Position numbers and translations under genes: made by a program. Source: Verrucomicrobiaceae bacterium E54 (GTDB lineage Bacteria; Verrucomicrobiota; Verrucomicrobiia; Verrucomicrobiales; Akkermansiaceae). From it: a DNA stretch of 32,628 nucleotides. Under the pieces are notes generated by a model, which saw only the letters and a list, made by a program, of their open reading frames with translations, was not told the DNA's origin and did no database searches. The stretch's first letter is position 1; each line of letters opens with the position of its first letter. The DNA is taken from assembly GCA_022548915.1 (NCBI GenBank), contig JAKZES010000060.1, positions 1-32,628 of the forward strand. Reading direction: 5' to 3'. Shown in pieces: positions 25,366 to 32,628 of the stretch.

Positions 25366-27374
25366 CCTGCCGGCACCGGGGAATCCATCCGCGCGGGCGA
25401 GACGTGCACGATCCAGTCTTCATCCGGCGAGTCGGGCGCGCGGCCGAGGGTGACCACCCCTCCGCCGCTGACGGTCGTCACCGATCCCTGCCGCATGGCG
25501 CCGCCATTGCGCGGGTCGAACCAGCGGACGAAGAGATCCCCGGCAGCACCGGTGAGGTCGAGCGTGGTGGTTCCCCCGCCGTCGCCACGGTAGAGCTGGA
25601 CGACATAGTGGCTGCCGGGCGAAGCCAGACAGCGGTTGGCGTTGTTGCCGGAACCCGAGACGAGGGCGTTGGCATTGGACATCGTCCAGAATGGCGCACC
25701 GCTGATTTCCCAGAACTCGAGGAAATGGCGGCACACGTCCCAGAACCGGTCGCGCGAGCGGAAGTCCTGGCAGGTCAGGTCGGAGTGCGCGTGGCGGTAT
25801 CCGAAATACCACTCCACCCCCGCGCCTCCGGCCAGCGCATGACCCCACAACGCGTTCCGGCGGCCGTCGAGGTGGCTGTTGCCCGCATCGTCGTCGGGAC
25901 GCAGCGCGTGCTGGGCATCGCCCGGCTCGTCGCACGCCACCACCCATTTCCTCCCGGCCGCGGCGGAGTTCCCGACCCAGGCCAGGGTATCGGCAAACAC
26001 TTTCGAGAAGCTCGCGTTGTTGGTCTGCAGCGAGGCTCCGGCATAGGTCGAGGCATTGCCGAGCAGCGGACTGTAAACCGCGCTCTTCTGGTCCGGATAG
26101 GTGTGCAGGACCACCGGATGGCGGTAGGGGTCGTGATCGTGGAACCACTGCGCGAACTCGATCCGCTGGGCGGGTGTGTTGGTGTTCTCCTCACCGATGT
26201 TCCAGTTCAGCGCGAGGTGATGGCCGAAGCGGGCGACGAGTTCGCGGTAGTAGAGGATGCGTTCGCGGCCAAGCGCGCCGCCATCCAGGCGCTGGTCGTT
26301 CTCGGTCTCCTGTGTCTTGAAATGCAGGAACATCCCGCGCGTGCCGCCGAAGGACATGATGCGGTCCCATTGATCGAGTTTCGAGACATCGAAGCGGTCC
26401 TTGTAAACGACGCCGCCATTCCAGCGCTGGTTGTCGGAGACGGCCTCGTAGGCGTCGACATCGCCCACCAGGCGGTGCGGGAAAACGTTGTCGTCGTCAC
26501 CGTCGATGTTGAAGGTGAGGAATGAGAAGGCGTTGAGTCCTTCCGAGGCGAGGTAGTCGATGGCCCCGAGCAGTTCACTCCCCTTCCCTCCCTGCCAAGT
26601 GAATCCGGACATACGGGAGGCATCGTAGTCGGCGGCGTGGGGCGACCACGACTTGCGGCGGTTGCCGGCATCGGGCGTGGCGTCGAAGTCCTCGTAGGCA
26701 AGGAGGTTCTCCGGGGCATCGGTCCCGCATTTCATGAACCACTCGCCGGTCTCGGCGAAACGCAGGTGGTGGGCACCGACATATTCCAGCCGGCCCTTCG
26801 CCCGCAGGTCGGGGGCGGCCTTATCGGTCGGCCCCACCTCGAAGCTGCCGGCCTCGCCATCGAAATACCCCGCCGAGATTCCGGCGCCGGCATCGATCGC
26901 GATGTCGTCGCCGCTGCGGAAGGACAGGACGTAGTTCCAGGTGCCCTCCTCATCGGGCCGGAAGCGCACCTGCCACTGGTCGCCGGCGTCGCCCGAGCTT
27001 TCCGCGGCATCGCCATCGGCGGCATAAAACCCGGGGACCACGTAGGATTTGCCACTTCCCGGGTGGCTGAAGGTCGCATCCAGCCGGTAGTCGGCGAAGG
27101 GATTCGGCTCGGCGGTCTCGCTGGTGGCGGGACCCGGACAGTGGAGCGTCACCCGATGCCACTTCTTGAGCTCGCCGGAAACGGCCACCGTCGTCGCCCC
27201 TTCCGGCAGCACCGTGACATCCACCTGGTCGGAGTCGCTTCCCCCGCCGACCGCTGTGGCGGAAAATTCAAACCGATAGGTTCCCTCGGCGAGATCCGAG
27301 ACCAAGAACAAGATTGCCGGCATCATCTTCCATTTCACGGTGGCCACCATGCCCGGGATGAAGTGCATCGGCAA
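25362..27374 (-). CDS. DUF5060 + TIM-barrel glycosidase-like + collagen-binding-type C-terminal domain; 5' end apparently missing
   Basis: A 670-residue frame from a TTG at 27374. It has no signal peptide; it opens inside what looks like the last strands of an Ig/PKD-like domain (LAEGTYRFEFSATAVGGG, QVDVTVLP at about 28-57). A DUF5060 domain follows (about 60-165: KKWHRVTLHCPGP, NPFADYRLDATF, VPGFYAADG), then a GH140/DUF4038-like barrel with NWNIGEEN (Glu395/Glu396) and VVACDEPGD (Glu483) as candidate catalytic acids. The last about 90 residues fit the putative collagen-binding domain of collagenase-like proteins. Family members are usually secreted glycosidases. The frame is open back to a TGA at 27459-27461, but that part has no domain or export signal. 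This may be a truncated, non-functional gene or one whose true start I cannot see. Confidence 0.7.
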   Translation of the reverse strand: MPMHFIPGMVATVKWKMMPAILFLVSDLAEGTYRFEFSATAVGGGSDSDQVDVTVLPEGATTVAVSGELKKWHRVTLHCPGPATSETAEPNPFADYRLDATFSHPGSGKSYVVPGFYAADGDAAESSGDAGDQWQVRFRPDEEGTWNYVLSFRSGDDIAIDAGAGISAGYFDGEAGSFEVGPTDKAAPDLRAKGRLEYVGAHHLRFAETGEWFMKCGTDAPENLLAYEDFDATPDAGNRRKSWSPHAADYDASRMSGFTWQGGKGSELLGAIDYLASEGLNAFSFLTFNIDGDDDNVFPHRLVGDVDAYEAVSDNQRWNGGVVYKDRFDVSKLDQWDRIMSFGGTRGMFLHFKTQETENDQRLDGGALGRERILYYRELVARFGHHLALNWNIGEENTNTPAQRIEFAQWFHDHDPYRHPVVLHTYPDQKSAVYSPLLGNASTYAGASLQTNNASFSKVFADTLAWVGNSAAAGRKWVVACDEPGDAQHALRPDDDAGNSHLDGRRNALWGHALAGGAGVEWYFGYRHAHSDLTCQDFRSRDRFWDVCRHFLEFWEISGAPFWTMSNANALVSGSGNNANRCLASPGSHYVVQLYRGDGGGTTTLDLTGAAGDLFVRWFDPRNGGAMRQGSVTTVSGGGVVTLGRAPDSPDEDWIVHVSPARMDSPVPAG

Positions 27375-27542
27375 GATGTAGTGCCCCTCGGAAGTTGGAC
27401 CGCCATTCGTCCTATCGAGGCTGCCGTGTTCGGTCGTATCGGCTTGGTGATTTGAAGTTCAGAGCTTGGTGGTGGATCCGGCTCATCCGCAGGTCACGGC
27501 CCCGAGACGACGAGGATCCCGGGAACTCGGGACACGCTTCGG

Positions 27543-27558
27543 CCACGTCATCACGTGG
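27543..27558. promoter_or_regulatory. Dyad CCACGT-CATC-ACGTGG upstream of the 823-residue gene
   Basis: Perfect 6-bp arms in the 355-bp gap between two divergently arranged genes, about 170 bp before the ATG at 27730. It could be an operator for a dimeric regulator. The rest of 27375-27729 shows only an A/T-rich patch (TTATTTTTTGGAATTC near 27614), which may belong to the promoter of the downstream gene. Confidence 0.25.
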
Positions 27559-27729
27559 ACCTCCCACCGGGCACGCCCCCTTTTGTCGGCTGGTTGGTGC
27601 CTCCCCGGATCCCCTTATTTTTTGGAATTCAACCGCCACCACCATTTTAGGCTCCACAGGCATGCCGGACCTGTCACTCTGCAAACAACCCCCGAAAAAA
27701 TCCCAGCTGACCCACCACCCCCACACATC

Positions 27730-30201
27730 ATGAATTCCCCTTCCCTCCCCGGCCGGCTCATTGCCGCTGCCGCGCTGCTGCTGGCGGCATCGACCTCGAA
27801 CGCCCCGGCCCAGGCCACCCTTCGCAGCTACGACGCTAAAATCATCGCCAAGGCCCAGCCCGACGAGTGGTGGTTCAGCTTCTACGATCCGGACACCCCG
27901 GGCAGCGGTGAGAACCTCTACGTGAAGGACGGAATCAACCTGGAAGACGGACTTCCCGGCCTCCCCAAAACCAACCAGGTCTATGTCTGGGGGATGACCC
28001 GCAAGGACAACTACCTTTGGTGGGGCACCGGGGCCAATGTCTCGACCCTGGTCTCGAGCACCTATCTCGACATCAACAATCCGTCGTTCAGCAGGAGTCG
28101 AAGCCGCGATATCAATTACAAGGTCGCGGAATACGGCTTGAGCAAGTTCGCCCGGGACGGCGTCTTCGACGGTGAAACCCAGATGGGAGCGCCGATTTCG
28201 TCGGCTTACGGTGACTGGAGACCGCCGGACATCTTCCGCTACAATCTGGATACCGATGAGATCGAACGTCTGGACCTCAACATGCGGACCAGCGATCCCG
28301 CGGCGTGGGCGCTGCTGTGGCGTTGCCTGGGCCTGCGTTCCGCGGGTTACACGCCCTCGACCCCCGGGTTCCCGGACGGCCTCGTGATCCTGGCCGGCCC
28401 CGCCCGTCCATCGGATCCGGGCGAGGAAAACGAGGGCATCATCATGTTCGCCTTCGACGCCGCCACCGGAGGGATCGTGGCCGCCAAGCCTTTCCCGGAA
28501 TACAACAACATCCGGAAATGGACCTTCTTCAACGAGCAGGCCTACACGACCGTGGCCAGATCATCGGGAGGGGGCGAGGTGCTGCGCTGGTCGAAGGAAA
28601 CCGCCACTCCGGCAAACCCCTTGGTCTTCGAGACCGTCGGCAACCTCAATGCTGGCGGAGCCGAGCTTGAGATTCACGATGATGGTGACGGTCCGCGGCT
28701 GTTCGTGACAACCTGGCCGAACCTCAACTCGGATGCTGGCGGCGGTGGTCTGCTCGGAGGTCTCAACGAACTGACGGACCTGCTCAACGCCCCGGCAGGG
28801 CTCTGGCGCAGCCCCGTCATTCCGGCCAATGGTCTGCGATCCTTCAACGCCAACCAGTGGAACCTGGTCTGGAGCGTCACCGACTACGAGCCGGACTTGA
28901 TCCTCGCCATGGCCTACGGCGGTGGGGCGCTGGCCTCGTTTGACGGCTACCTCTACTGGGGCACCATGCACGTGCCCGGCACCTCCTCCCTAATTCACGA
29001 TACATTTTACGGCACTCCCCGGCCTCTCGTGCCCAGGCCGGATCCCTACCCCGAGGATCCCGAGGACCCCGCCCGGGTCGCCTACGAGGCCGACCAGGAA
29101 CGCCTCGACGACGAGGAGGACGACGACTTCCAGTATTCCTACCGGGCGATCTCGCTCTGGCGGGGCAGGAATTTCACCAACACCGGCGGCGAGATCGACC
29201 TGCTCTACGGCAACGCGCAGATGCCCGTGCGACTGCCGCGCTCGCAGTTCACCTACGGCAACGACCCGAGCGGTGACCTCAACACCTCGTGGCAGTATTT
29301 CCTCATCACCCGGCTTGGCTCCATGCGTTTCGTCGAGGACGGCGAGCGGGTGCCCTTCGGGCTGTTTGCCTTCCTCGGACAAACCGCCGTGCTGGAGGAC
29401 GGGGGCGACTGGGACTTCGTCCCGAATGCCCGCGGCTACGCCCCGCTTTACGGCGGAGAGGGGGCCGGTGATTACTACAACAACTACACCTGGGTGATGC
29501 AGGTGCTCAACGGCAAGCTTTACGTCGGCACGATGGACTGGGACGACATCAACACCCCGGACTTCAGGGACGGTGCCGACATCCTCTGCTTCCCTTCGTC
29601 CACGCAACCTGCGGTCGCCATCAGCCGCCGGGGCATGGCCAACTGGTCGAGCTACGGCGTCCGCACAATCGCTGCGGATGAAAACCGCGGTGAACTTTAT
29701 CTCGGGATGGCCAACGTCTGCAACCTGCTCCTCGACGAAGACTACTACGGAGAACCGGTGTCGGGCGGCTGGGAGGTCCAGCGGGTGAAGATGCGTTTTC
29801 CGGACGAGGACTTCGACGAACTCGACGATGACTTCGAGAACGAGTTCTTCGGCAGCACAACCGCGGTGAACGATGCGGACGGAAACGAGGACGGCGACCC
29901 GAACAGCAACTGGGACGAGTGGCTCGCCGGCACCCCGCCGAACGATCCCACCAGCTGGTTCTTCTCACGGGTCGGACCGTCCGGGACACCCGGTCTGCAC
30001 CAGATCAGCTGGCCCGGTGTCGCCGGTCGCTACTACACGGTCCACGCATCAAGCACTCTCGATGGCGATTGGATGCCGGTTGCCAACTACGAGGGAGCCG
30101 AAGGAACGATGACGCACACCTACGACCCCAGCGGAAGCACCAGGAAATTCTTCAAGGTGGAAGTGCTGCTCGAACAGCCGCCCGCGATCGAGATCGAGTG
30201 A
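27730..30201 (+). CDS. Large secreted protein, unknown family, with acidic Ca-binding-like hinge and C-terminal beta domain
   Basis: An 823-residue exported protein. The ATG at 27730 starts a signal peptide (LIAAAALLLAASTSNAPAQA). Residues about 30-690 contain recurring beta-strand blocks with WGxxx turns (YVWGMTRKDNYLWWGTG, LYWGTMHVPG, LYVGTMDWDD, LYLGMANVCN), suggesting a propeller-like fold, but I cannot name a family. An acidic stretch at about 690-745 (DFDELDDDFENEFFG, then DADGNEDGDPNSNWDEWLAGT) resembles thrombospondin-type-3-like Ca2+ hinges common in secreted verrucomicrobial proteins. The last about 75 residues (YYTVHASSTLDGDWMPV, RKFFKVEVL) match the beta domain that often ends such proteins and may serve sorting or adhesion. 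It could bind or process an extracellular polymer; no catalytic residues are evident. Confidence 0.75.
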   Translation: MNSPSLPGRLIAAAALLLAASTSNAPAQATLRSYDAKIIAKAQPDEWWFSFYDPDTPGSGENLYVKDGINLEDGLPGLPKTNQVYVWGMTRKDNYLWWGTGANVSTLVSSTYLDINNPSFSRSRSRDINYKVAEYGLSKFARDGVFDGETQMGAPISSAYGDWRPPDIFRYNLDTDEIERLDLNMRTSDPAAWALLWRCLGLRSAGYTPSTPGFPDGLVILAGPARPSDPGEENEGIIMFAFDAATGGIVAAKPFPEYNNIRKWTFFNEQAYTTVARSSGGGEVLRWSKETATPANPLVFETVGNLNAGGAELEIHDDGDGPRLFVTTWPNLNSDAGGGGLLGGLNELTDLLNAPAGLWRSPVIPANGLRSFNANQWNLVWSVTDYEPDLILAMAYGGGALASFDGYLYWGTMHVPGTSSLIHDTFYGTPRPLVPRPDPYPEDPEDPARVAYEADQERLDDEEDDDFQYSYRAISLWRGRNFTNTGGEIDLLYGNAQMPVRLPRSQFTYGNDPSGDLNTSWQYFLITRLGSMRFVEDGERVPFGLFAFLGQTAVLEDGGDWDFVPNARGYAPLYGGEGAGDYYNNYTWVMQVLNGKLYVGTMDWDDINTPDFRDGADILCFPSSTQPAVAISRRGMANWSSYGVRTIAADENRGELYLGMANVCNLLLDEDYYGEPVSGGWEVQRVKMRFPDEDFDELDDDFENEFFGSTTAVNDADGNEDGDPNSNWDEWLAGTPPNDPTSWFFSRVGPSGTPGLHQISWPGVAGRYYTVHASSTLDGDWMPVANYEGAEGTMTHTYDPSGSTRKFFKVEVLLEQPPAIEIE

Positions 30202-30234
30202 CACCCCCCTGCGTTCCCAGCCGAAGTCCGGGCA

Positions 30235-31956
30235 TCAGCGCCGCTCGTAGGCGGCGTGGACGTGATCGAGCCCGCGACGAAGGATCCACGCCCGTTCGGT
30301 GGCGCTGCTGACATCATCGGCGCGTTCGATGAGGCTGCGCATCGCCTGGGCGACCTGCTTGTCGATGCTGCCATCGGTCGACAGTTGCAGCAGGCACTCG
30401 CGGTAGATCGTCGCGCACTTCGCATGGTCGCCGCCATTGAAGATCGGAACCCCGCGCTCGATCGCCGCTTCAATCCGCTCGGTCGGATGCATGGCGGTTT
30501 CGCAGCCGTCCTCACAGTCACCCTTGGAACTCTGCCTCTTGGAGGGCGGAAGGAGCACCGCATCCAGGACATGGATCACCCCGTTGTCGCACTTGATGTC
30601 GGTCTTGAGAATGGTGACCCCGTTGACCTCAAAGCGGCCATCGACGATGCCGAAATTCAGGGACTCCCCACTCAGTGCCTTGGCCTTCCCGGCATTCAGG
30701 GCATCGCCCGCGGACACTTTGCCCTTGGTGGCGTGCAGGGTGAGGATCTCGGTCAGACGCTCCCGGTTGTCCGGCTCCAGCAGGGATTCCACCGTCCCTT
30801 TCGGCAGCGCCTTGAAGGCTTCGTCGGTCGGCGCGAAGACCGTCAATGGACCCTCACCCGACAGCGCGCCCGTAAGACCCGCCGCCTCGATCGCCGCGAG
30901 CAGCGTCGTGAAGTTTCCGGCACGCTTGGCCACGCTCGCGATGTCGTTGGCAGGCTCCGGCGGAAGCAGCACCGAATCGATCACATGGATGATGCCGTTG
31001 GAGCAGCGGACATCGGCATCCACCACCGCCGCATCGTTCACGCGCACCCGGCCCTTGGAAAAGCCGACGGCGAGCGGCTCGCCCAGGATCGACTCGGCCT
31101 CACCCGCACTCAGCGCCGACGCCAGGTCAGTGGAACCCTTCAGCACATGATACTTGAGGATCGCCTGCAGCTTCTCCCGGTTCCCGGGCTTCAGCAGGGT
31201 CTCCAACGTCCCCTTCGGCAGTGCCTTGAAGGCCTCATCGGTGGGCGCAAAGACGGTGAACTCCCCGTCGGCCTGAAGGAAATCGACGAAGTCCGCCGCC
31301 GTCAGAGCCTTGGCCAGAATGCTGAAGCGACCATCCGCCAGCGCGGTCTCGACCAGGTTCTTGGCCCCGTCTTCACCGCCGTAGGTCCGGACCCAGTCCA
31401 CCTCGAGTTCGAAGGGACCCTCCTTCTTGTCCGCCAGCAGCAGCCCGGCGCGGCTGATTTTCGAGGGATCGAATTTCTCGTCCTTCAGCTTCATCCCGCG
31501 GAAGCTCCCGGTGAAATCGCTGAAAGGCACCTTCACTTCCGTCCACTTGCCCTCCTTGGTCGGAAACTCAGCCATGAAGGAGACCTCCATCCCGCGGAAT
31601 CGTGCATCCGTGTTGAACCGCCACTGATACTTTCGTCCGTCACCCCGGACCCGGAGCACCAGTCCTTCCGCCTCGCCGAGGTCCATCTCGAGCTTGCGGG
31701 TCCGGATCGATGAAAACCCGCCGTTGTTTTCCAGCGAGAGATCTCCGCTGAAATTCAGGACTCCGTCCTCGGAGACCCCCATCTGCCCCTTCGAGAGGCC
31801 CCCCATCACGCCATCGTTCACGATCCGCCATTCGGACGACTTCATCTCGTCGGCATCGAAGTCGAACAGCGTCTCACCCGCGGCCCGGGCCGGGGCGTGG
31901 AGCATCAGCAAGCCGGCCAGGGAGACGGCCGCGGTGGGAAGAAAGTTCGTTCTCAT
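30235..31956 (-). CDS. Exported CIA30 + two fasciclin (FAS1) domains + Cys-containing C-terminal domain
   Basis: A 573-residue protein with signal peptide (MRTNFLPTAAVSLAGLLMLHAPARA) from the ATG at 31956. Residues about 29-192 match the CIA30/NADH-ubiquinone assembly-type jelly roll (WRIVNDGVMGGLSKGQ, GLVLRVRGDGRKYQWRF). Two FAS1 domains follow at about 198-333 and 338-471, each with TVFAPTDEAFKALPKGT and an IHVIDSVLLPP/IHVLDAVLLPP end motif. FAS1 domains mediate adhesion or matrix binding. The final about 100 residues carry CEDGCE and a helical segment (RIEAAIERGVPIFNGGDHAKCATIYREC) that looks like a separate conserved module of unknown role. The two FAS1 units share long identical stretches, pointing to internal duplication. 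It likely acts in the periplasm or at the surface. It is convergent with the gene at 27730-30201. Confidence 0.9.
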   Translation of the reverse strand: MRTNFLPTAAVSLAGLLMLHAPARAAGETLFDFDADEMKSSEWRIVNDGVMGGLSKGQMGVSEDGVLNFSGDLSLENNGGFSSIRTRKLEMDLGEAEGLVLRVRGDGRKYQWRFNTDARFRGMEVSFMAEFPTKEGKWTEVKVPFSDFTGSFRGMKLKDEKFDPSKISRAGLLLADKKEGPFELEVDWVRTYGGEDGAKNLVETALADGRFSILAKALTAADFVDFLQADGEFTVFAPTDEAFKALPKGTLETLLKPGNREKLQAILKYHVLKGSTDLASALSAGEAESILGEPLAVGFSKGRVRVNDAAVVDADVRCSNGIIHVIDSVLLPPEPANDIASVAKRAGNFTTLLAAIEAAGLTGALSGEGPLTVFAPTDEAFKALPKGTVESLLEPDNRERLTEILTLHATKGKVSAGDALNAGKAKALSGESLNFGIVDGRFEVNGVTILKTDIKCDNGVIHVLDAVLLPPSKRQSSKGDCEDGCETAMHPTERIEAAIERGVPIFNGGDHAKCATIYRECLLQLSTDGSIDKQVAQAMRSLIERADDVSSATERAWILRRGLDHVHAAYERR

Positions 31957-32628
31957 GGAGCACTAACGCACCGGTGTCCGGCCACGCCAGCGCGAAATCA
32001 CCGCCGGACGACCGCAAGACCCTCCCTGATGAACTCAAAGGTCACCCTTACCAGAAACCTTATCCCCGCCACCATGTGCCGGGAGGTGGAGCGCCGGCTA
32101 TGAAATCGGCATCTTTTGCTCCGGCATCCCCTGCAACGCCGTCACCCTTCTCTCCCGGGCGAAGCCCGAAAGGAGCGGCGTCCTGCGGGCGCCGACTGCT
32201 GCGGTGTAATCCCCCCGGGCGAAGCTCTTCCCCATTCTCACACCACCATCCTTTCCGGGAGCCACGAATGGACGGACATGGACGGACACCAATGGGATGG
32301 GTCGCAAAGACGAATTCCGTGGAACATCGCCACGACTCACCGACACCCCACCATCCGGAACCCCTCCACTTCGCCGGCAACCCTAAATCCGCCCCGCTCT
32401 GCTCGCCCCCTATACCCCCACAACACCTTATCCTTCAGGCATTCAGCCACATGCCACCACTGTTTGCCTGGCGGTTTCTTCCGACGAACTCAAGATCAGC
32501 CTCACCGGTCACCACATCCCCGACACCATGCGCCGCGCCGCAGAATGGAGCGCGGAAAGACACGGGTTCAGGAAACCGAAGGAAAGAAGCGGGCCGTTCC
32601 GCCCTAAACTACAATGAGCACCGTAGCA
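31957..32628. other. Gene-poor region with tandem repeat and coding relics; possible gene start at the window edge
   Basis: No convincing complete gene. A perfect tandem pair ATGGACGGAC lies at 32268-32287. Two segments about 450 bp apart (32030-32080 and 32485-32535) are alike and, allowing one extra base in the first, read as ELKVTLTRNLIPATMCR and ELKISLTGHHIPDTMRR. The second continues in frame to a TGA at 32615-32617, which overlaps an ATG at 32614 that would open a new gene (MSTVA to the window end). The second segment has no ATG or GTG start upstream before a stop at 32384-32386, except ATG 32528. These may be remnants of a small duplicated gene. Confidence 0.4.

Noticed and set aside
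32116-32607. 163-codon open frame at the window end
   Set aside because: Pro/His/Arg-rich, crosses a tandem repeat and has no ribosome-binding site or domain; it looks like non-coding DNA.

Overview
The window reads as chromosomal DNA of a high-GC, Gram-negative, polymer-degrading bacterium, most likely Verrucomicrobiota (Luteolibacter/Haloferula-like), with Planctomycetota as the less likely alternative. The reasons are the combination of formylglycine sulfatases, DUF6288, DUF1080, a multi-CXXCH cytochrome with a long non-heme tail, a PEP-CTERM protein, an OprD-like porin (hence an outer membrane), and many hairpin-rich intergenic repeats. I see no rRNA, tRNA, integrase, transposase or CRISPR array.

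Layout. 26-8759 (minus strand): S1 sulfatase, then DUF6288 PDZ/toroid protein, then (after a repeat) BNR_4 beta-propeller protein, then five-heme cytochrome; all appear exported. 8977-13113 (plus): a GH110 alpha-1,3-galactosidase followed 69 bp later by a GH95 alpha-L-fucosidase, divergent from the sulfatase. 13422-14705 (minus): porin. 14872-17959 (plus): PEP-CTERM protein, second sulfatase, small lipoprotein. 18360-19502 (minus): cytochrome P450 with no redox partner beside it. 19808-23085 (minus): PanB-like enzyme, DUF1080 protein, Tat-exported trehalase-clan glycosidase. 23185-25365 (plus): HExxH metalloprotease, then a DUF3445 heme N-demethylase-like protein. 25362-27374 (minus): DUF5060/glycosidase/collagen-binding protein that seems to lack its 5' end. 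27730-30201 (plus): large secreted protein of unknown function. 30235-31956 (minus): CIA30 plus two fasciclin domains. 31957-32628: mostly non-coding, with gene relics.

Working model (inference). The core 7227-14705 looks like a small degradation locus for a sulfated glycan carrying alpha-linked galactose and fucose: a sulfatase removes sulfate, GH110 and GH95 trim terminal alpha-Gal and alpha-Fuc, and the porin could admit products. The BNR_4 protein, second sulfatase and DUF1080/trehalase-clan pair could serve the same or other polymers. There is no SusC/SusD pair, no regulator and no inner-membrane sugar transporter in view, so this is not a Bacteroidetes-type PUL.

The most unusual aspect is the intergenic DNA. 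At least six different hairpin or inverted-repeat families sit between genes, one appears twice in opposite orientation, one supplies the final codons and stop of a gene, and one pair brackets a convergent gene junction. The most unusual protein is a PanB paralogue that keeps the fold signatures but has lost the metal- and substrate-binding residues of ketopantoate hydroxymethyltransferase.
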